Below are positions 8,636-19,392 of a DNA stretch of 64,000 bases, piece by piece. This DNA comes from Piscinibacter sp. HJYY11. GTDB taxonomy: Bacteria > Pseudomonadota > Gammaproteobacteria > Burkholderiales > Burkholderiaceae_C. The number at the start of each line of letters is the position of its first letter. Position 1 is the first letter of the stretch. A program made the translations under genes and the position numbers. Under the pieces are notes generated by a model. That model searched no databases, was not told where the DNA came from, and saw only the letters and a program-made list of their open reading frames with translations. The DNA is taken from assembly GCF_016735515.1 (NCBI RefSeq), contig NZ_JAERQZ010000001.1, positions 4,390,746-4,454,745 on the forward strand, read 5' to 3'.

Positions 8636-8896
8636 ATGGCACAGAAAAAAGGCGGCGGTTCCACCCGGAACGGCCGTGATTCACAACCGAAGATGCTCGG
8701 CGTCAAGGTGTTCGGTGGTCAGGCTGTTCCGGCCGGCTCGATCATCGTGCGTCAGCGCGGTACCAAGTTCCATGCCGGCGCCAACGTCGGCACCGGCAAG
8801 GACCACACGCTCTTCGCGCTGGTTGATGGGGAAGTGAGCTTCGCCGTCAAGGGCCCGCGCAACCGGCAGACGGTGAGCGTGAAAGAACTGGGCTGA
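8636..8896 (+). CDS. rpmA: 50S ribosomal protein L27
   Basis: Large-subunit protein whose N-terminal tail reaches the peptidyl-transferase centre. 86 residues, starting [16 protein letters not shown], with [20 protein letters not shown] and the glycine-rich [17 protein letters not shown] typical of L27. The N-terminus begins directly at the mature form, with no cleavable extension as in Firmicutes. AAGGAG precedes the ATG. It is followed by a strong terminator at 8926. Confidence 0.98.
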   Translation: MAQKKGGGSTRNGRDSQPKMLGVKVFGGQAVPAGSIIVRQRGTKFHAGANVGTGKDHTLFALVDGEVSFAVKGPRNRQTVSVKELG

Positions 8897-8925
8897 GACC
8901 TCCGCATCGAGGCCAGGCTCACATG

Positions 8926-8954
8926 AGCCCCGGTTCGCCGGGGCTTTTGTTTTT
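8926..8954 (+). terminator. Rho-independent terminator of rplU-rpmA
   Basis: AGCCCCGG, loop TTCG, CCGGGGCT, then TTTGTTTTT. A perfect 8-bp stem with a UUCG tetraloop and a U-rich tail, 30 bases after the rpmA stop. Confidence 0.95.
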
Positions 8955-9023
8955 GCGCATCTTTTGCGCCAGTTGCAGCGCTCCGTTACCGTCGGTGCCT
9001 GTGTAAGACCGGATTGTTCAGTC

Positions 9024-10103
9024 ATGAAATTCGTTGACGAAGCCACCATCGACGTGGCGGCCGGCAATGGCGGCAACGGCTGCATGAGCTTTCGCCGGGA
9101 AAAGTTCCTGCCCTTCGGCGGCCCCAATGGAGGCGACGGCGGGCGTGGTGGAAGCGTGTTTGCCGTGGGTGACCGAAATCTCAACACGCTGATCGACTTT
9201 CGCTACGCGCGACGGCATGAGGCGCGCAACGGTGAAAACGGGCGCGGTTCCGACCAATACGGTGCGGCAGCCGACGACATCGTGCTGCGCATGCCGATGG
9301 GCACCATCATCACCGACCTCGACACGGGGAACGTGATCGCCGAGTTGCTGGTGCCGGATGAGAAGGTGCTCCTCGCCAAGGGCGGCGACGGCGGTTTCGG
9401 CAATTTGCATTTCAAGACCAGCACCAACCGTGCTCCTCGGCAAAAGACCCCCGGCTGGCCGGGTGAGCATCGCAAGTTGAAGCTCGAGTTGCGCGTGCTG
9501 GCTGATGTAGGTCTCCTGGGGCTGCCGAATGCTGGCAAGTCCACGCTGATCGCCGCGATCTCGAATGCGCGACCCAAGATTGCCGACTATCCCTTCACCA
9601 CGCTGCATCCCAATCTGGGTGTCGTGCGTGTGGCTGCGGAGCAGAGCTTCGTGGTTGCCGACATCCCCGGCCTGATCGAAGGTGCGTCGGAGGGGGCTGG
9701 GTTGGGGCATCTGTTCTTGCGCCATTTGCAGCGCACACATCTGCTGCTCCATGTGGTCGACATGGCTCCTTTCGATGACAGCATCGACCCCGTTGCTCAG
9801 GCCAGAGGTATCGTCTCGGAGCTCAAGAAGTACGACCAGTCCCTTTACGACAAGCCGCGCTGGCTGGTGCTCAACAAGCTGGACATGGTGCCGATCGAAG
9901 ATCGCGAGCGTCGGGTCAAAGACTTCGTGAAGCGCTTCAAGTGGAAGGGTCCGGTGTTCCAGATTTCCGCTTTGACGCGTGAAGGTTGCGAACACATGGT
10001 GCAGGCGATCTACCAGCACGTCTCGAAGCTGAAGAACGTGGTTCCCGACGATCCCGACCCGCGTTTCGCCGATCCCCATCGAGACCTCGAGCAATCGCCA
10101 TGA
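9024..10103 (+). CDS. obgE: Obg family GTPase (ObgE/CgtA)
   Basis: Essential GTPase acting in 50S ribosome assembly and the stringent response. The 359-residue protein has the glycine-rich Obg fold (1-158, [18 protein letters not shown] through [10 protein letters not shown]) and a G domain with [18 protein letters not shown] and NKLDM. It ends soon after the G domain with a short tail, so the C-terminal OCT domain of some homologues is absent. The ATG at 9024 is preferred over the upstream extension because families start MKFVDEA. Its stop overlaps the proB start (ATGA). Confidence 0.97.
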   Translation: MKFVDEATIDVAAGNGGNGCMSFRREKFLPFGGPNGGDGGRGGSVFAVGDRNLNTLIDFRYARRHEARNGENGRGSDQYGAAADDIVLRMPMGTIITDLDTGNVIAELLVPDEKVLLAKGGDGGFGNLHFKTSTNRAPRQKTPGWPGEHRKLKLELRVLADVGLLGLPNAGKSTLIAAISNARPKIADYPFTTLHPNLGVVRVAAEQSFVVADIPGLIEGASEGAGLGHLFLRHLQRTHLLLHVVDMAPFDDSIDPVAQARGIVSELKKYDQSLYDKPRWLVLNKLDMVPIEDRERRVKDFVKRFKWKGPVFQISALTREGCEHMVQAIYQHVSKLKNVVPDDPDPRFADPHRDLEQSP

Positions 10104-11218
10104 CCGACGCCCTCAAGAACGCCAAACGCATCGTCATCAAGGTCGGCTCCAGCTTGGTGACCAACGAAGGCCGCGGGCTCGATGCCCAGGCCATCGGCAA
10201 CTGGTGCCGCCAGATGGCGGCGCTGGCTGCACAGGGGCGCGAGGTGGTGATGGTGTCGAGCGGCGCGGTGGCCGAAGGCATGAAGCGCCTGGGCTGGGCA
10301 ACACGGCCCAAGGAGATCCATGAGCTGCAGGCGGCTGCAGCCGTCGGGCAGATGGGGCTGGCCCAGATCTACGAGACCCAACTGCGCCAATATGACATGG
10401 GCAGTGCCCAAGTGCTGCTGACCCATGCGGACTTGGCCGACCGCGAGCGTTACCTGAATGCGCGCTCCACACTCCTGACGCTGTTGCGCTTGAAGGTCGT
10501 GCCGGTCATCAACGAGAACGACACGGTCGTCAACGACGAGATCAAGTTCGGGGACAACGACACACTGGGTGCGTTGGTGGCCAACCTTGTCGAAGCTGAT
10601 GCACTGGTCATCCTCACCGACCAGAAGGGCCTGTATTCAGCCGATCCGCGCAAGGACCCGAGCGCACGCTTCATTGATGAGGCCGAAGCCGGTACGCCGG
10701 AGTTGGAACGCATGGCCGGTGGTGCAGGCTCGAGCATCGGCCGCGGCGGCATGATCACCAAGGTGCTGGCTGCCAAGCGCGCCGCAAGCAGCGGGGCTTC
10801 CACAGTCATCGCATGGGGCCGTGAGCCTGATGTGCTGTTGCGTCTGGCCGCCGGCGAGGCGATCGGCACCGCGCTGACCGCATCGACCGCCAAGCTGGCG
10901 GCGCGCAAGCAGTGGATGGCCGATCACCTGCAGTTCCGCGGTGCGGTGGTGATCGACGATGGCGCTGTCGCCAAGCTGCGAGACGAAGGCAAGAGCCTGC
11001 TGCCCATCGGCATGGTCGAGGTGCAGGGTGAGTTTGTGCGGGGCGACGTGATCGCCGTGCGAGACAAGGCAGGCAACGAGATCGCGCGAGGCCTGGCGAA
11101 CTACGCCAGCTCTGAGGCTCGCTTGATCGCGCGCAAGCCTTCCAGCGAGTTCGAGCGGCTGCTGGGCTTCACCGGCGAACCGGAGATGATTCACCGCGAC
11201 AACTTGGTGTTGGCTTGA
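10100..11218 (+). CDS. proB: Glutamate 5-kinase
   Basis: First step of proline synthesis, phosphorylating glutamate. 372 residues: an amino-acid kinase domain ([47 protein letters not shown]) and a C-terminal PUA domain (from about 285, [10 protein letters not shown]...), the same two-domain form as E. coli. The ATG at 10100 overlaps the obgE stop, so it is translationally coupled. It converges on rppH with a gap of only 3 bases. Confidence 0.97.
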   Translation: MTDALKNAKRIVIKVGSSLVTNEGRGLDAQAIGNWCRQMAALAAQGREVVMVSSGAVAEGMKRLGWATRPKEIHELQAAAAVGQMGLAQIYETQLRQYDMGSAQVLLTHADLADRERYLNARSTLLTLLRLKVVPVINENDTVVNDEIKFGDNDTLGALVANLVEADALVILTDQKGLYSADPRKDPSARFIDEAEAGTPELERMAGGAGSSIGRGGMITKVLAAKRAASSGASTVIAWGREPDVLLRLAAGEAIGTALTASTAKLAARKQWMADHLQFRGAVVIDDGAVAKLRDEGKSLLPIGMVEVQGEFVRGDVIAVRDKAGNEIARGLANYASSEARLIARKPSSEFERLLGFTGEPEMIHRDNLVLA

Positions 11219-11221
11219 CGC

Positions 11222-11812
11222 TCAGGACGACGCCGGTTCGGGAGGCCCGCTCTCGTCAAGCGGTGTCGTGTTGGTGCTGCCCGCGTCATCGCGGTGGTGT
11301 GGCCGCATGCCTGAGCGCAGATAGCGGTTGTGGTGGTTGTTGCGAGGCAGGAAGCGCGCCAACTCGGTGAGTGCCATCTGGTACACGTCACGCTTGAACT
11401 CGATCACGAGGTCGAGCGGCACCCAATAGTCGTTCCAGCGCCAGGCGTCGAACTCCGGGTGATCGGTGGCGCGCAGGTTCATGTCGCTGTCGCGGCCCAT
11501 CAGCTGCAGCAGAAACCAGATCTGCTTCTGTCCGCGGTAGTGGCCGCGGGCGTCGCGTCGAATGAAATGCTCCGGCACTTCATACCGCAACCAATCACGA
11601 GTGCGCGCGACGATGCGAACGTGTTCGGGCGACAACCCCACTTCTTCGTGGAGCTCGCGGAACATCGCCTGCTCAGGCGTTTCGCCGTATTTGATGCCCC
11701 CTTGCGGGAACTGCCAGGAGTGGGTGCGGATGCGCTTGCCCCAGAAAACCTGGTTCTTCGTATTGAGCAGAATGATGCCGACGTTGGGTCTGAACCCTTC
11801 TCGGTCGAGCAT
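11222..11812 (-). CDS. rppH: RNA pyrophosphohydrolase RppH
   Basis: Nudix hydrolase that removes pyrophosphate from the 5' end of mRNA and so triggers decay. About 196 residues: [29 protein letters not shown], and the Nudix box ([20 protein letters not shown] plus VGL) with all key Glu residues. The ATG at 11812-11810 follows a GAGG sequence; a TTG four codons upstream is an alternative. The C-terminal 35 residues are His/Arg/Pro-rich and poorly conserved. It is divergent from proS across 126 AT-rich bases. Confidence 0.95.
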   Translation of the reverse strand: MLDREGFRPNVGIILLNTKNQVFWGKRIRTHSWQFPQGGIKYGETPEQAMFRELHEEVGLSPEHVRIVARTRDWLRYEVPEHFIRRDARGHYRGQKQIWFLLQLMGRDSDMNLRATDHPEFDAWRWNDYWVPLDLVIEFKRDVYQMALTELARFLPRNNHHNRYLRSGMRPHHRDDAGSTNTTPLDESGPPEPASS

Positions 11813-11938
11813 AATCAACCTCAAATTCTTTAATTGAATTCATTATTGCACTGGCTTTGCGGGAAGTGACCCCGCGGGTTTCCCCAGCCCTGCCGTGCAA
11901 GCCTCCGCTTCCCCCGCCTCTTCCCCAGTTTCCCGCTC

Positions 11939-13684
11939 ATGAAAGCTTCTCAGTTTTTCATTTCCACGCTCAAGGAAGCGCCTGCCGACGCCGAGGTCAC
12001 CAGCCACAAACTGATGATGCGGGCCGGCCTGATCAAACGTCTGGGCGCGGGCATCTACAACTACATGCCGATGGGTTTGCGGGTGATTCGCAAGGTTGAA
12101 AACATCATCCGCGAGGAAATGAACCGCGCCGGTGCCGTCGAGCTCTTGATGCCGGTCGTGCAGCCTGCCGAGCTGTGGCAGGAAACTGGCCGATTCCAGA
12201 AGATGGGCCCCGAGTTGCTGCGTGTGAAAGACCGGCACGACCGTGATTTCATCATCCAGCCGACGTCCGAAGAGGTCATCACCGACATCGCTCGCCAGGA
12301 GCTGCGCAGCTACCGCATGCTGCCGAAAAATTTTTATCACATCCAGACCAAGTTCCGCGACGAGCGCCGCCCGCGCTTTGGCGTGATGCGTGGGCGCGAG
12401 TTCACGATGAAGGATGCCTACTCCTTCGACCGGGACGTGGCGGCCGCCGGCAAGAGCTACGACGCGATGTATGCGGCCTACGTGCGCATCTTCGAGCGCA
12501 TGGGCCTCGTGTTCCGTGCCGTGGCCGCCGACACCGGCGCCATCGGGGGTGACCGCTCGCACGAGTTCCAGGTCATCGCCGACACCGGCGAAGACGCCAT
12601 CGCGTATTGCCCCGATTCCGACTACGCGGCCAACGTGGAGCTGGCCGAGGCGCTGCCGCTCATCGCCCAGCGTGGCGCTGCAAGCCAGGCCCTCGTCAAG
12701 ACGCCGACGCCGGGCAAGAGCACTTGCGAGGACGTGGCCCAGCTGCTCAACCTGCCCTTGTCGCAGACGGTGAAGTCGCTGGTGCTGGCCACGGATGAAA
12801 AGAACGAGGCCGACGAGATCGTGAAGACGACGGTGTGGCTGCTGCTCGTGCGTGGCGACCACAGCCTCAATGAGGTCAAGGCCGGCAAGATCGAAGGTCT
12901 GAAGGAAGGCTACCGCTTCGCCACGGTGGCCGAAATCGAGGCGCACTTCGGCTGCAGGCCGGGCTATCTCGGCCCGATCGGCGTGAAGAAGCCGGTGCGC
13001 GTCGTGGCCGACCGCACTGTCGCTGCGATGAGCGATTTCGTCTGCGGCGCCAACGAAGCTGACTTCCACTTCACCGGCGCCAACTGGGGCCGTGACCTGC
13101 CCGAGCCCAGCGTGGTGGCCGACATCCGCAACGTCGTCGAAGGCGATCCCTCGCCCGACGGCAAGGGCGTGCTCGCGATGCAGCGCGGCATCGAGGTGGG
13201 CCATGTGTTCTACCTCGGCACCAAGTACTCGAAGGCGATGAACGCCACCTACCTCGACGAAAACGGCAAGCCGCAGCTGCTCGAGATGGGTTGCTACGGC
13301 ATTGGTGTCACGCGATTGCTTGGCGCCGCCATCGAGCAGAGCCATGATGATCGCGGGATCATCTGGCCGGTGTCGATGGCGCCGTTCAGCGTGGTGCTGT
13401 GCCCGATCGGCTACGACCGTTCGGCCGAGGTCAAGGCCGCCGCCGATCGCCTGCACGACGAACTGCAGGCGCAAGGTGTCGACGTGATGCTCGACGACCG
13501 CGGCGAGCGCCCAGGCGCCATGTTTGCCGACTGGGAACTGATCGGCGTGCCGCACCGGGTGGTGCTGTCGGACCGAGGCTTGAAGGAAGGCAAGGTCGAA
13601 TACCAGGGTCGCCGCGATGCGCAGGCCACGGCGGTGGCTGCGGCCGAGGTGGGCGCCTTCCTGAAAGGCCGGCTCTCGGCATGA
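11939..13684 (+). CDS. proS: Prolyl-tRNA synthetase
   Basis: Class II synthetase charging tRNA-Pro. 581 residues, bacterial type: [20 protein letters not shown] start, motif 2 region with [17 protein letters not shown], an inserted editing domain (about 230-390) and a C-terminal anticodon-binding domain. The window also carries a tRNA-Pro gene. The stop overlaps the next gene's ATG (ATGA). Confidence 0.97.
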   Translation: MKASQFFISTLKEAPADAEVTSHKLMMRAGLIKRLGAGIYNYMPMGLRVIRKVENIIREEMNRAGAVELLMPVVQPAELWQETGRFQKMGPELLRVKDRHDRDFIIQPTSEEVITDIARQELRSYRMLPKNFYHIQTKFRDERRPRFGVMRGREFTMKDAYSFDRDVAAAGKSYDAMYAAYVRIFERMGLVFRAVAADTGAIGGDRSHEFQVIADTGEDAIAYCPDSDYAANVELAEALPLIAQRGAASQALVKTPTPGKSTCEDVAQLLNLPLSQTVKSLVLATDEKNEADEIVKTTVWLLLVRGDHSLNEVKAGKIEGLKEGYRFATVAEIEAHFGCRPGYLGPIGVKKPVRVVADRTVAAMSDFVCGANEADFHFTGANWGRDLPEPSVVADIRNVVEGDPSPDGKGVLAMQRGIEVGHVFYLGTKYSKAMNATYLDENGKPQLLEMGCYGIGVTRLLGAAIEQSHDDRGIIWPVSMAPFSVVLCPIGYDRSAEVKAAADRLHDELQAQGVDVMLDDRGERPGAMFADWELIGVPHRVVLSDRGLKEGKVEYQGRRDAQATAVAAAEVGAFLKGRLSA

Positions 13685-14313
13685 GCGTGACGAGCGGGCT
13701 GGGCCGGCGACATCTGCTCGCCGCGGCGGCCTGGCCTGCATTGCAGGCCTTTGCGCCGGCTGCGCACGCGGGGGCACAAGTCGAGGAGCCGCTGGCCGAC
13801 GCCGTGCGTTCGGCGCTGTCGGCAGCCATTGCCAACCGTGCGCCGCCCAAGCCGGTCTTCGACAACATCGAAGAACGCCTCGTCTACCTGAAGTGGCTGG
13901 GTGAGATGAGCAACCGCCTGAAAAAGCGCAAGGCCGAGCATGTCGCCCGCGTGGAGTTCCTCGAGACCGTCTGGTACGAGAGCACCCGCGCAGGGCTGGA
14001 GCAGTCGCTGGTGCTCGCGTTGATCCAGGTGGAAAGTGGCTTTCGCAAGTACGCCATCAGCCGTGTCGGGGCGCGGGGCTACATGCAGGTGATGCCGTTC
14101 TGGGCGCGGCTGATCGGAGAGGGCGACGTGGCGCGGCTTTTCCACATGCAGACCAACCTGCGCTTCGGTTGCGTGATCCTGCGCCACTACCTCGACCGCG
14201 AGCGGGGTGATCTCTACATGGCGCTCGGCCGCTACAACGGCAGCCGAGGCAGGCCGGAGTACCCGAACCTCGTGTTCGGTGCCCGCAAGGCCTGGACCTT
14301 CAAGCCCGCCTGA
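13681..14313 (+). CDS. Secreted lytic transglycosylase, SLT domain
   Basis: Peptidoglycan lytic transglycosylase, periplasmic. About 210 residues: an N-terminal signal with [13 protein letters not shown], where a twin-arginine raises the possibility of Tat export, cleavage expected after AAHA, then an SLT domain ([33 protein letters not shown]) with the catalytic Glu in QVESGF. The ATG at 13681 overlaps the proS stop; the longer in-frame reading lies within proS. Placement after proS is common in Burkholderiales. It converges on ubiX, whose end lies 9 bases away. Confidence 0.92.
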   Translation: MSVTSGLGRRHLLAAAAWPALQAFAPAAHAGAQVEEPLADAVRSALSAAIANRAPPKPVFDNIEERLVYLKWLGEMSNRLKKRKAEHVARVEFLETVWYESTRAGLEQSLVLALIQVESGFRKYAISRVGARGYMQVMPFWARLIGEGDVARLFHMQTNLRFGCVILRHYLDRERGDLYMALGRYNGSRGRPEYPNLVFGARKAWTFKPA

Positions 14314-14322
14314 GCGAGCGGC

Positions 14323-14901
14323 TCAGAGCCCCGCCCAGGGCTTGGGCTGTGCCTCGTGGACCCCGAGCAGGGCGAGCACCCGCTCCACGGAGTCGTCGAT
14401 CACCTCGTCGAGCGTGGCAGGGCGGTGGTAGAACGCCGGCAGGGGCGGGAAGACGATGCCGCCCATCTCCGTCACCGCGGTCATGTTGCGCAGGTGCGCG
14501 AGGTTGTAGGGCGTTTCGCGCGCGAGCAGCACCAGCCGGCGGCGTTCCTTGAGCGTGACGTCGGCAGCGCGGCTGATGAGGTTGTCGGACAGGCCGTGCG
14601 CAATCGCCGCGAGCGTCCTCATCGAACAGGGCGCGACGACCATGCTCTCGACGGGAAACGAACCGCTGGCGATGGCCGCGCCCACGTCTGCCGGGTTGTA
14701 GGCGGTGTGCGCCAGTGCCTCCAGCGCCTTCCGGTCGAGGCCCAGTTCATGGTGGGCGTTGAGCACGCCGGCCGGGCTGATGACGAGGTGGGTTTCCCGC
14801 CCGGCCGCTTTCAGGCGTTGCAGCAGCCTCTGCCCGTACACCGCGCCGGTGGCGCCGGTGATGCCGACGACGACACGGCCAGAGACAGAGGAGGTGGCCA
14901 A
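14323..14901 (-). CDS. ubiX: Flavin prenyltransferase UbiX
   Basis: Makes the prenylated FMN cofactor needed by the UbiD decarboxylase in ubiquinone synthesis. 192 residues: GITGATGAVYGQRLLQRL (FMN-binding), VVAPCSMRTLAAIAHG and LVLLARETPYNLAHLRNM, all family motifs. It is 2 bases downstream of grxD, as usual in betaproteobacteria. ispB, also in the window, supplies the ubiquinone side chain. Confidence 0.96.
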   Translation of the reverse strand: MATSSVSGRVVVGITGATGAVYGQRLLQRLKAAGRETHLVISPAGVLNAHHELGLDRKALEALAHTAYNPADVGAAIASGSFPVESMVVAPCSMRTLAAIAHGLSDNLISRAADVTLKERRRLVLLARETPYNLAHLRNMTAVTEMGGIVFPPLPAFYHRPATLDEVIDDSVERVLALLGVHEAQPKPWAGL

Positions 14902-14903
14902 AG

Positions 14904-15221
14904 TCAGGCCTGGGCACCCAGGACCTGTTGCAGCTCACCGGCCTGGTACATCTCCATCATGATGTCGGAGCCGCCGATGAATTCGCCGTTGACGTAGAGC
15001 TGCGGAATGGTCGGCCAGTTGGCGTATTCCTTGATGCCCTGGCGCACACCCTCGTCTTCCAGCACGTTGAAGGTCTTGAGGTCGTTGACGCCACAGGACT
15101 TGAGGATCTGCACCGCGCGGCCGGAGAAGCCGCACTGCGGGAACTGCGCCGTGCCCTTCATGAAAAGCACCACGCGGTTGGACTTGACGAGGTCGTCGAT
15201 GCGTTGTTGAACGTCGCTCAT
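14904..15221 (-). CDS. grxD: Monothiol glutaredoxin GrxD (Grx4)
   Basis: CGFS-type glutaredoxin that carries and transfers Fe-S clusters. 105 residues with the signature [12 protein letters not shown] (Cys30), [24 protein letters not shown] and GGSDI. The ATG at 15221-15219 gives the standard [12 protein letters not shown] start; the upstream extension to 15278 is unlike the family. Between a barrel-like gene and ubiX. Confidence 0.97.
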   Translation of the reverse strand: MSDVQQRIDDLVKSNRVVLFMKGTAQFPQCGFSGRAVQILKSCGVNDLKTFNVLEDEGVRQGIKEYANWPTIPQLYVNGEFIGGSDIMMEMYQAGELQQVLGAQA

Positions 15222-15320
15222 GGTCGTGGCCGGCTTGCGCCGGCAAATCAAATGGGGATAGGCGAGGTTATACGGCAAACGGCGCAGGCCCGAGCCCGTG
15301 CCCGCGCAAGCCCACGCAAG

Positions 15321-15881
15321 TCAGAACGAATAGGAAACGCTGACCTGCAGGAGGGGGGCAAACCGGAGGTCGCGCACCGTGTCGTCGAGGCTGGACGAGC
15401 CGATGGCGCCCTTGCCAAAACGCGTGCCCGAGCGCGGCAGGCCCATCAGGCCCAAGTCGGCCGACAGGCCCCAGCCGCCCTTGCTCGACCAGCCGGTGTA
15501 GCCAAGGCCGAGATAGGGCTGCGTCCCTGCTTCGGTGCCATCGCCGGCGGTGCGGCGATCCAGCAACGAGGGGCTGCTCCAGACGGAACTGCGTGAACCG
15601 AGCAGCACGCCGCTGGTGGCACGCCAGCCACCCGATGTGCCGAGCCATGGGCGGCTCAGGTAGTAGTCGCCCATGAGGCTGACGGTGTTGACCCGTTGTT
15701 GCTCGGCATCGCCCACAAGCTCGCTTCGCGCGGGAGCAGTGGTGCCGATGGACAGGCGGGCCTTGAGACCTTCCCAGGCTTGCGCGTGGCTTTGCGGGCT
15801 CGTTCCATCGCCGGCGTGCGCGGCCATGACCCCGAGCGACAGGGTCAGTGCGGCGAGCCAGCGGAAGGAGAGGGAACGCAT
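15321..15881 (-). CDS. Predicted outer-membrane beta-barrel-like protein, function unknown
   Basis: 186 residues with a clear Sec signal peptide (MRSLSFRWLAALTLSLGVMAAHA) and alternating aromatic/polar strands rich in Gly, Ser, Tyr and Trp (VSLMGDYYLSRPW, SGGWRATSGVLLGSRSS, QPYLGLGYTGWSSKGGWGLSADLGLMGL). It ends with the outer-membrane terminal pattern VSVSYSF, a C-terminal Phe. Small barrels of this size usually have 6-8 strands. I cannot name the family from sequence alone. It is flanked by prmC (146 bases upstream) and grxD (99 bases downstream) on the same strand, but the gaps leave room for its own promoter. Confidence 0.75.
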   Translation of the reverse strand: MRSLSFRWLAALTLSLGVMAAHAGDGTSPQSHAQAWEGLKARLSIGTTAPARSELVGDAEQQRVNTVSLMGDYYLSRPWLGTSGGWRATSGVLLGSRSSVWSSPSLLDRRTAGDGTEAGTQPYLGLGYTGWSSKGGWGLSADLGLMGLPRSGTRFGKGAIGSSSLDDTVRDLRFAPLLQVSVSYSF

Positions 15882-16027
15882 GAAAAGGTCTCTGAAGGCA
15901 ATGCCGTGAAAGTGAAGGTCATGCTACGCCGCTTGGCGGGGCGTGGGTAGCTTCTTAGTCCATTTGGAGGAGGCTCGAACTGGGAGATGTGCGGCAATGC
16001 CGCAACACTCGAGCGGAGGCTGTCTGC

Positions 16028-16846
16028 TCAGCGCCACTGCCCCCCGGTGCAGCGGCCGATTCCTGCCAAATCTTCCCGCGTCTGGACGTTCGCAAAGCCC
16101 GCTGCCAGAAGTAGCGCACGCACGTGCTGCGACTGGTCATGGCCATGCTCGAGCAACAGCCATCCCGAGCTGGCGAGATGGGCTGGCGCGTCGGAAACGA
16201 TGGCGCGCAAGGCATCGAGGCCATCGACACCGGAAGTCAGCGCAAGTTCCGGCTCGTGTCTTAGCGCAGGCAGGTGCTTGTCGCCCAATGCGATGTACGG
16301 CGGATTGCTGACGACGAGGTCGAACTGCTGGTTCTTCGCGCCGCTCCACCAGCTTCCCAGCACGAACCGGATGTCGAGACCCAGGCGCTGCGCATTGGCT
16401 TCTGCGACCGACAGCGCCGCATCGCTGGTGTCTATGGCCGTGACCGTGGCCGAGGGATGGCGATGCTTCAGGGCCAGCGCGATGGCACCGCTGCCGGTGC
16501 CGAGGTCCAGCACGCGGGGCTCCAGAGGGCCACCCTGCAGCAGCGCCAGGGCCCAGTCGACGAGCGTTTCGGTATCGGGACGCGGGATCAGCACGTCGGG
16601 CGTGACCTGCAACATGAGCCCGTGGAATTCCTTCTCGCCGGTCAGGTAGGCGAGTGGCTCCCCCTGGGCGCGGCGCTGCAGCAAGGCCGCCACGTTGGAC
16701 GCCTGCGACTCGGTCAGCGACACCTCATCGTGCGCCAGCAACCAGCTGCGCGGGCGTTGCAGCACGTGCTCGAGCAGCAGCTGCGCGTCGAGCCGGTCGA
16801 CCCTGAGGGCGCGGGCGTGTGCCAGCGCATCGGCGATGCGGGTCAT
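16028..16846 (-). CDS. prmC: Release-factor glutamine methyltransferase PrmC
   Basis: Methylates the Gln of the GGQ motif in release factors 1 and 2. About 272 residues: an N-terminal helical domain, then a Rossmann methyltransferase with VLDLGTGSGAIALAL (SAM binding) and the catalytic NPPY motif in DLVVSNPPYIA. The ATG at 16846-16844 shares one base with the prfA stop (TGATG). Its substrate gene, prfA, is directly upstream. The reading extends much further upstream only as a shadow of prfA. Confidence 0.97.
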   Translation of the reverse strand: MTRIADALAHARALRVDRLDAQLLLEHVLQRPRSWLLAHDEVSLTESQASNVAALLQRRAQGEPLAYLTGEKEFHGLMLQVTPDVLIPRPDTETLVDWALALLQGGPLEPRVLDLGTGSGAIALALKHRHPSATVTAIDTSDAALSVAEANAQRLGLDIRFVLGSWWSGAKNQQFDLVVSNPPYIALGDKHLPALRHEPELALTSGVDGLDALRAIVSDAPAHLASSGWLLLEHGHDQSQHVRALLLAAGFANVQTREDLAGIGRCTGGQWR

Positions 16847-17928
16847 CACCCGCGCCCTTCCAGCTCTGCCAGTTGCTCGGCGGCACGCGCCGCTTGCAGC
16901 GCGCCGATCACATCGTCGAGCTCGCCTTCCATGATGGCGCCGAGCTTGTAGAGCGTGAGGTTGATGCGGTGGTCGGTGAGGCGGCCCTGCGGGAAGTTGT
17001 AGGTGCGGATGCGATCGCTGCGGTCGCCGCTGCCAATCAGGCCCTTGCGGGTGGCAGCCTCCTTGGCGGCGCGTTCGCTGCGGTCCTTCTCGCGCAGGCG
17101 CGCGGCCAGCACCGCGAGGGCCTTGGCCTTGTTGCGGTGCTGCGAGCGGTCGTCCTGGCATTCGGCGACGAGGCCGGTCGGCAGGTGGGTGACGCGGATC
17201 GCGCTGTCGGTCTTGTTCACGTGCTGGCCGCCGGCGCCGCTCGCGCGGAAGGTGTCGATGCGCAGGTCGGCCGGGTTGAGCTGGATCTCTTCGGCCGCGT
17301 CAGGCTCCGGCATCACCGCGACCGTGCAGGCACTGGTGTGGATGCGACCCTGCGCCTCCGTGGCCGGCACGCGTTGCACGCGGTGGCCGCCCGATTCGAA
17401 CTTGAGTCGTGCGTAGACATCTTCGCCTTCGATGCGCAGCACCACCTCCTTGTAGCCACCAAGATCCGAACTGTTTTCCGACATCACCTCGCTGCGCCAG
17501 CCCTGGCGCTCCACGTAGCGGAGGTACATGCGCAACAGGTCTGCGGCGAAAAGGGCGGATTCGTCGCCGCCGGTGCCGGCGCGGATTTCGACGAAGGCGT
17601 TGCGGCCGTCGTCGGGGTCGCGCGGCAGCAGGGCCGTCTGCAGCTCGCCGTGCAGGCGCGTGAGGTCGGCTTCGGCGCTGGTGATCTCTTCCTGCGCCAT
17701 CTCGGTCAGTTCGGGATCGGCCAGCATCTCGCGCGCCGATGCGAGGTCGCGCTCGCGCTGCTCATAGTGGCGAAAGCGCTGCACCAGCGACTCGACCTCG
17801 GCGTGCTCGCGGGTGAGGGCGCGGAAGCGGTTCATGTCGCTCGCGATCGTGGGGTCGGCGAGCGTGGCGTTCAGTTCGGCCAGCCGCATCGCGAGGCGTT
17901 CGAATTGCTGGCGCAGGGTGTCTTTCAT
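16846..17928 (-). CDS. prfA: Peptide chain release factor 1
   Basis: Recognises UAA and UAG stop codons and triggers peptide release. 360 residues, standard length, with the GGQ motif in [16 protein letters not shown] and the core [16 protein letters not shown]. The anticodon-like PxT-type motif is present in [15 protein letters not shown]. The ATG at 17928-17926 begins [12 protein letters not shown]. It lies 89 bases downstream of hemA in the classic hemA-prfA-prmC cluster. Confidence 0.98.
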   Translation of the reverse strand: MKDTLRQQFERLAMRLAELNATLADPTIASDMNRFRALTREHAEVESLVQRFRHYEQRERDLASAREMLADPELTEMAQEEITSAEADLTRLHGELQTALLPRDPDDGRNAFVEIRAGTGGDESALFAADLLRMYLRYVERQGWRSEVMSENSSDLGGYKEVVLRIEGEDVYARLKFESGGHRVQRVPATEAQGRIHTSACTVAVMPEPDAAEEIQLNPADLRIDTFRASGAGGQHVNKTDSAIRVTHLPTGLVAECQDDRSQHRNKAKALAVLAARLREKDRSERAAKEAATRKGLIGSGDRSDRIRTYNFPQGRLTDHRINLTLYKLGAIMEGELDDVIGALQAARAAEQLAELEGRG

Positions 17929-18017
17929 GAGGGCTCCGGAAGCGGGAGGGGTCGGAGCGGGTGCCCGCGGATCACGGGGCAGGCAGGCGCTCCACCAGGG
18001 CGGCGGGCGCAGCGTCG

Positions 18018-19325
18018 CTAACGCTTGGGGTCGAGCGGTTTGTCGTCGAACGGATCGTGGGCGCTGCCACGCAGGAACAGGCGCGACACGGTCTGCGCCA
18101 GGGCCGGGCGGTGGGCATCGTCGGCGGCGTGCAGCTCGGCCAGCGCGCCGTGCAGCATCTTCTGCGTGAGGCCGCGCGAGAGTGCTTCCAGCACGGCCTC
18201 GACGTCTTCCCCCTTGGCGAGCAGCTTGCGAGCACGTGCGATCTCGGCGGCGCGCCAGTCGTTCGCCTGCGCGTTCAGGGCCTGGATCAGCGGCACGGCA
18301 TCGCGCTGGCCCAGCCAGTGCACGAAGCTCTGTACGCCGCTTTCGATGATGGCCTCGGCCTGCTGCACCGCGGCCTGACGCTTTTCCCCGGCGCTTTGCA
18401 CCAGGGCCGACAGGTCGTCGACGGTGTAGAGGTAGACGTCGGACAGGCGGGCCACTTCGGGCTCGACGTCGCGCGGCACGGCCAGGTCGACCATGAACAT
18501 CGGGCGGTGCTTGCGGGCCTTGATGGCGCGCTCGACGGCGCCCAGGCCGATGATCGGCAGCGAGCTCGCGGTGCAGGAGATCACCGCGTCGAACTCCGAC
18601 AGGCGCGAGGGCAGGTCGGCCAGGCGCAGCGCTTCTGCGCCGAAGCGGCTGGCGAGCTTCTCGCCGCGCTCCAGCGTGCGGTTGGCCACGGCCATGGCCT
18701 TGGGCTGGCGGGCGGCAAAGTGCGTGGCGACCAGCTCGATCATTTCGCCGGCGCCGACGAAGAGGACCCTGGTGTCGCGCAGGTCTTCGAAGAGCCGGGA
18801 AGCCAGTCGCACCGCGGCGGCGGCCATGCTGATGGAGTGGGCACCAATCTCGGTGGAGGTGCGCACATCCTTCGCCACGGCGAAGGAGCGCTGGAACATC
18901 TGGTGCAGCGTGGTGCCAAGCGTTCCGGCCGTGCTGGCTTCGCGCACCGCCTGTTTCATCTGGCCCAGGATCTGCGGCTCGCCCAGCACCATCGAATCCA
19001 GGCCGCTGGCCACGCGGAAGGCATGGCGCGCTGCGGCGCCGCCTTCGAGCACGTAGGCGTGGTGCATCAGCTCCTGGCTGTGCACGCCACCGCGGGCGGC
19101 CAGCCAGTCGACGGCCGGAGTGACGAGCGCCGGCTCGGCGGCGCAATACAGCTCGGTCCGGTTGCAGGTGGAGAGCAGGGCGACTTCGGGGCCATTGCCC
19201 TTGCCCGTGACGCGTTCGCGGAATTCCTGCAGCGTCGGCGCCAGCTGCTCGAGCGTGAACGCAAAGCGGCCCCGCAGATCCAGCGGGGCCGTCGTGTGGT
19301 TCAGGCCGAGGGTGAAAACGCTCAT
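18018..19325 (-). CDS. hemA: Glutamyl-tRNA reductase
   Basis: First committed step of tetrapyrrole synthesis by the C5 pathway, reducing Glu-tRNA to glutamate-1-semialdehyde, the substrate of HemL (also in this window at 52652). 435 residues: catalytic Cys54 in [23 protein letters not shown], a Rossmann NADPH domain ([17 protein letters not shown]) and a C-terminal dimerisation helix region. The start ATG at 19325-19323 has TATAAT only 9-14 bases upstream and no Shine-Dalgarno sequence. Confidence 0.97.
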   Translation of the reverse strand: MSVFTLGLNHTTAPLDLRGRFAFTLEQLAPTLQEFRERVTGKGNGPEVALLSTCNRTELYCAAEPALVTPAVDWLAARGGVHSQELMHHAYVLEGGAAARHAFRVASGLDSMVLGEPQILGQMKQAVREASTAGTLGTTLHQMFQRSFAVAKDVRTSTEIGAHSISMAAAAVRLASRLFEDLRDTRVLFVGAGEMIELVATHFAARQPKAMAVANRTLERGEKLASRFGAEALRLADLPSRLSEFDAVISCTASSLPIIGLGAVERAIKARKHRPMFMVDLAVPRDVEPEVARLSDVYLYTVDDLSALVQSAGEKRQAAVQQAEAIIESGVQSFVHWLGQRDAVPLIQALNAQANDWRAAEIARARKLLAKGEDVEAVLEALSRGLTQKMLHGALAELHAADDAHRPALAQTVSRLFLRGSAHDPFDDKPLDPKR

Positions 19326-19333
19326 GTGCGCGA

Positions 19334-19339
19334 ATTATA
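19334..19339 (-). promoter_or_regulatory. Candidate hemA -10 box, implying a very short or absent leader
   Basis: A perfect TATAAT on the minus strand ending eight bases before the hemA ATG. With normal spacing, transcription would start 1-2 bases from the start codon. No ribosome-binding site is visible. No clear -35 was identified; the context is AT-rich relative to surroundings. Confidence 0.45.
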
Positions 19340-19392
19340 AAATTTCGAGCTATTTCGCGGGTTGTCGCCCGTCAGACCTGGAGCATGACGCA

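Noticed and set aside
11843..13777. Antisense reading of 644 codons opposite proS
   Set aside because: proS is full-length and canonical. The antisense product is an Arg/Ala/His-rich shadow without motifs.
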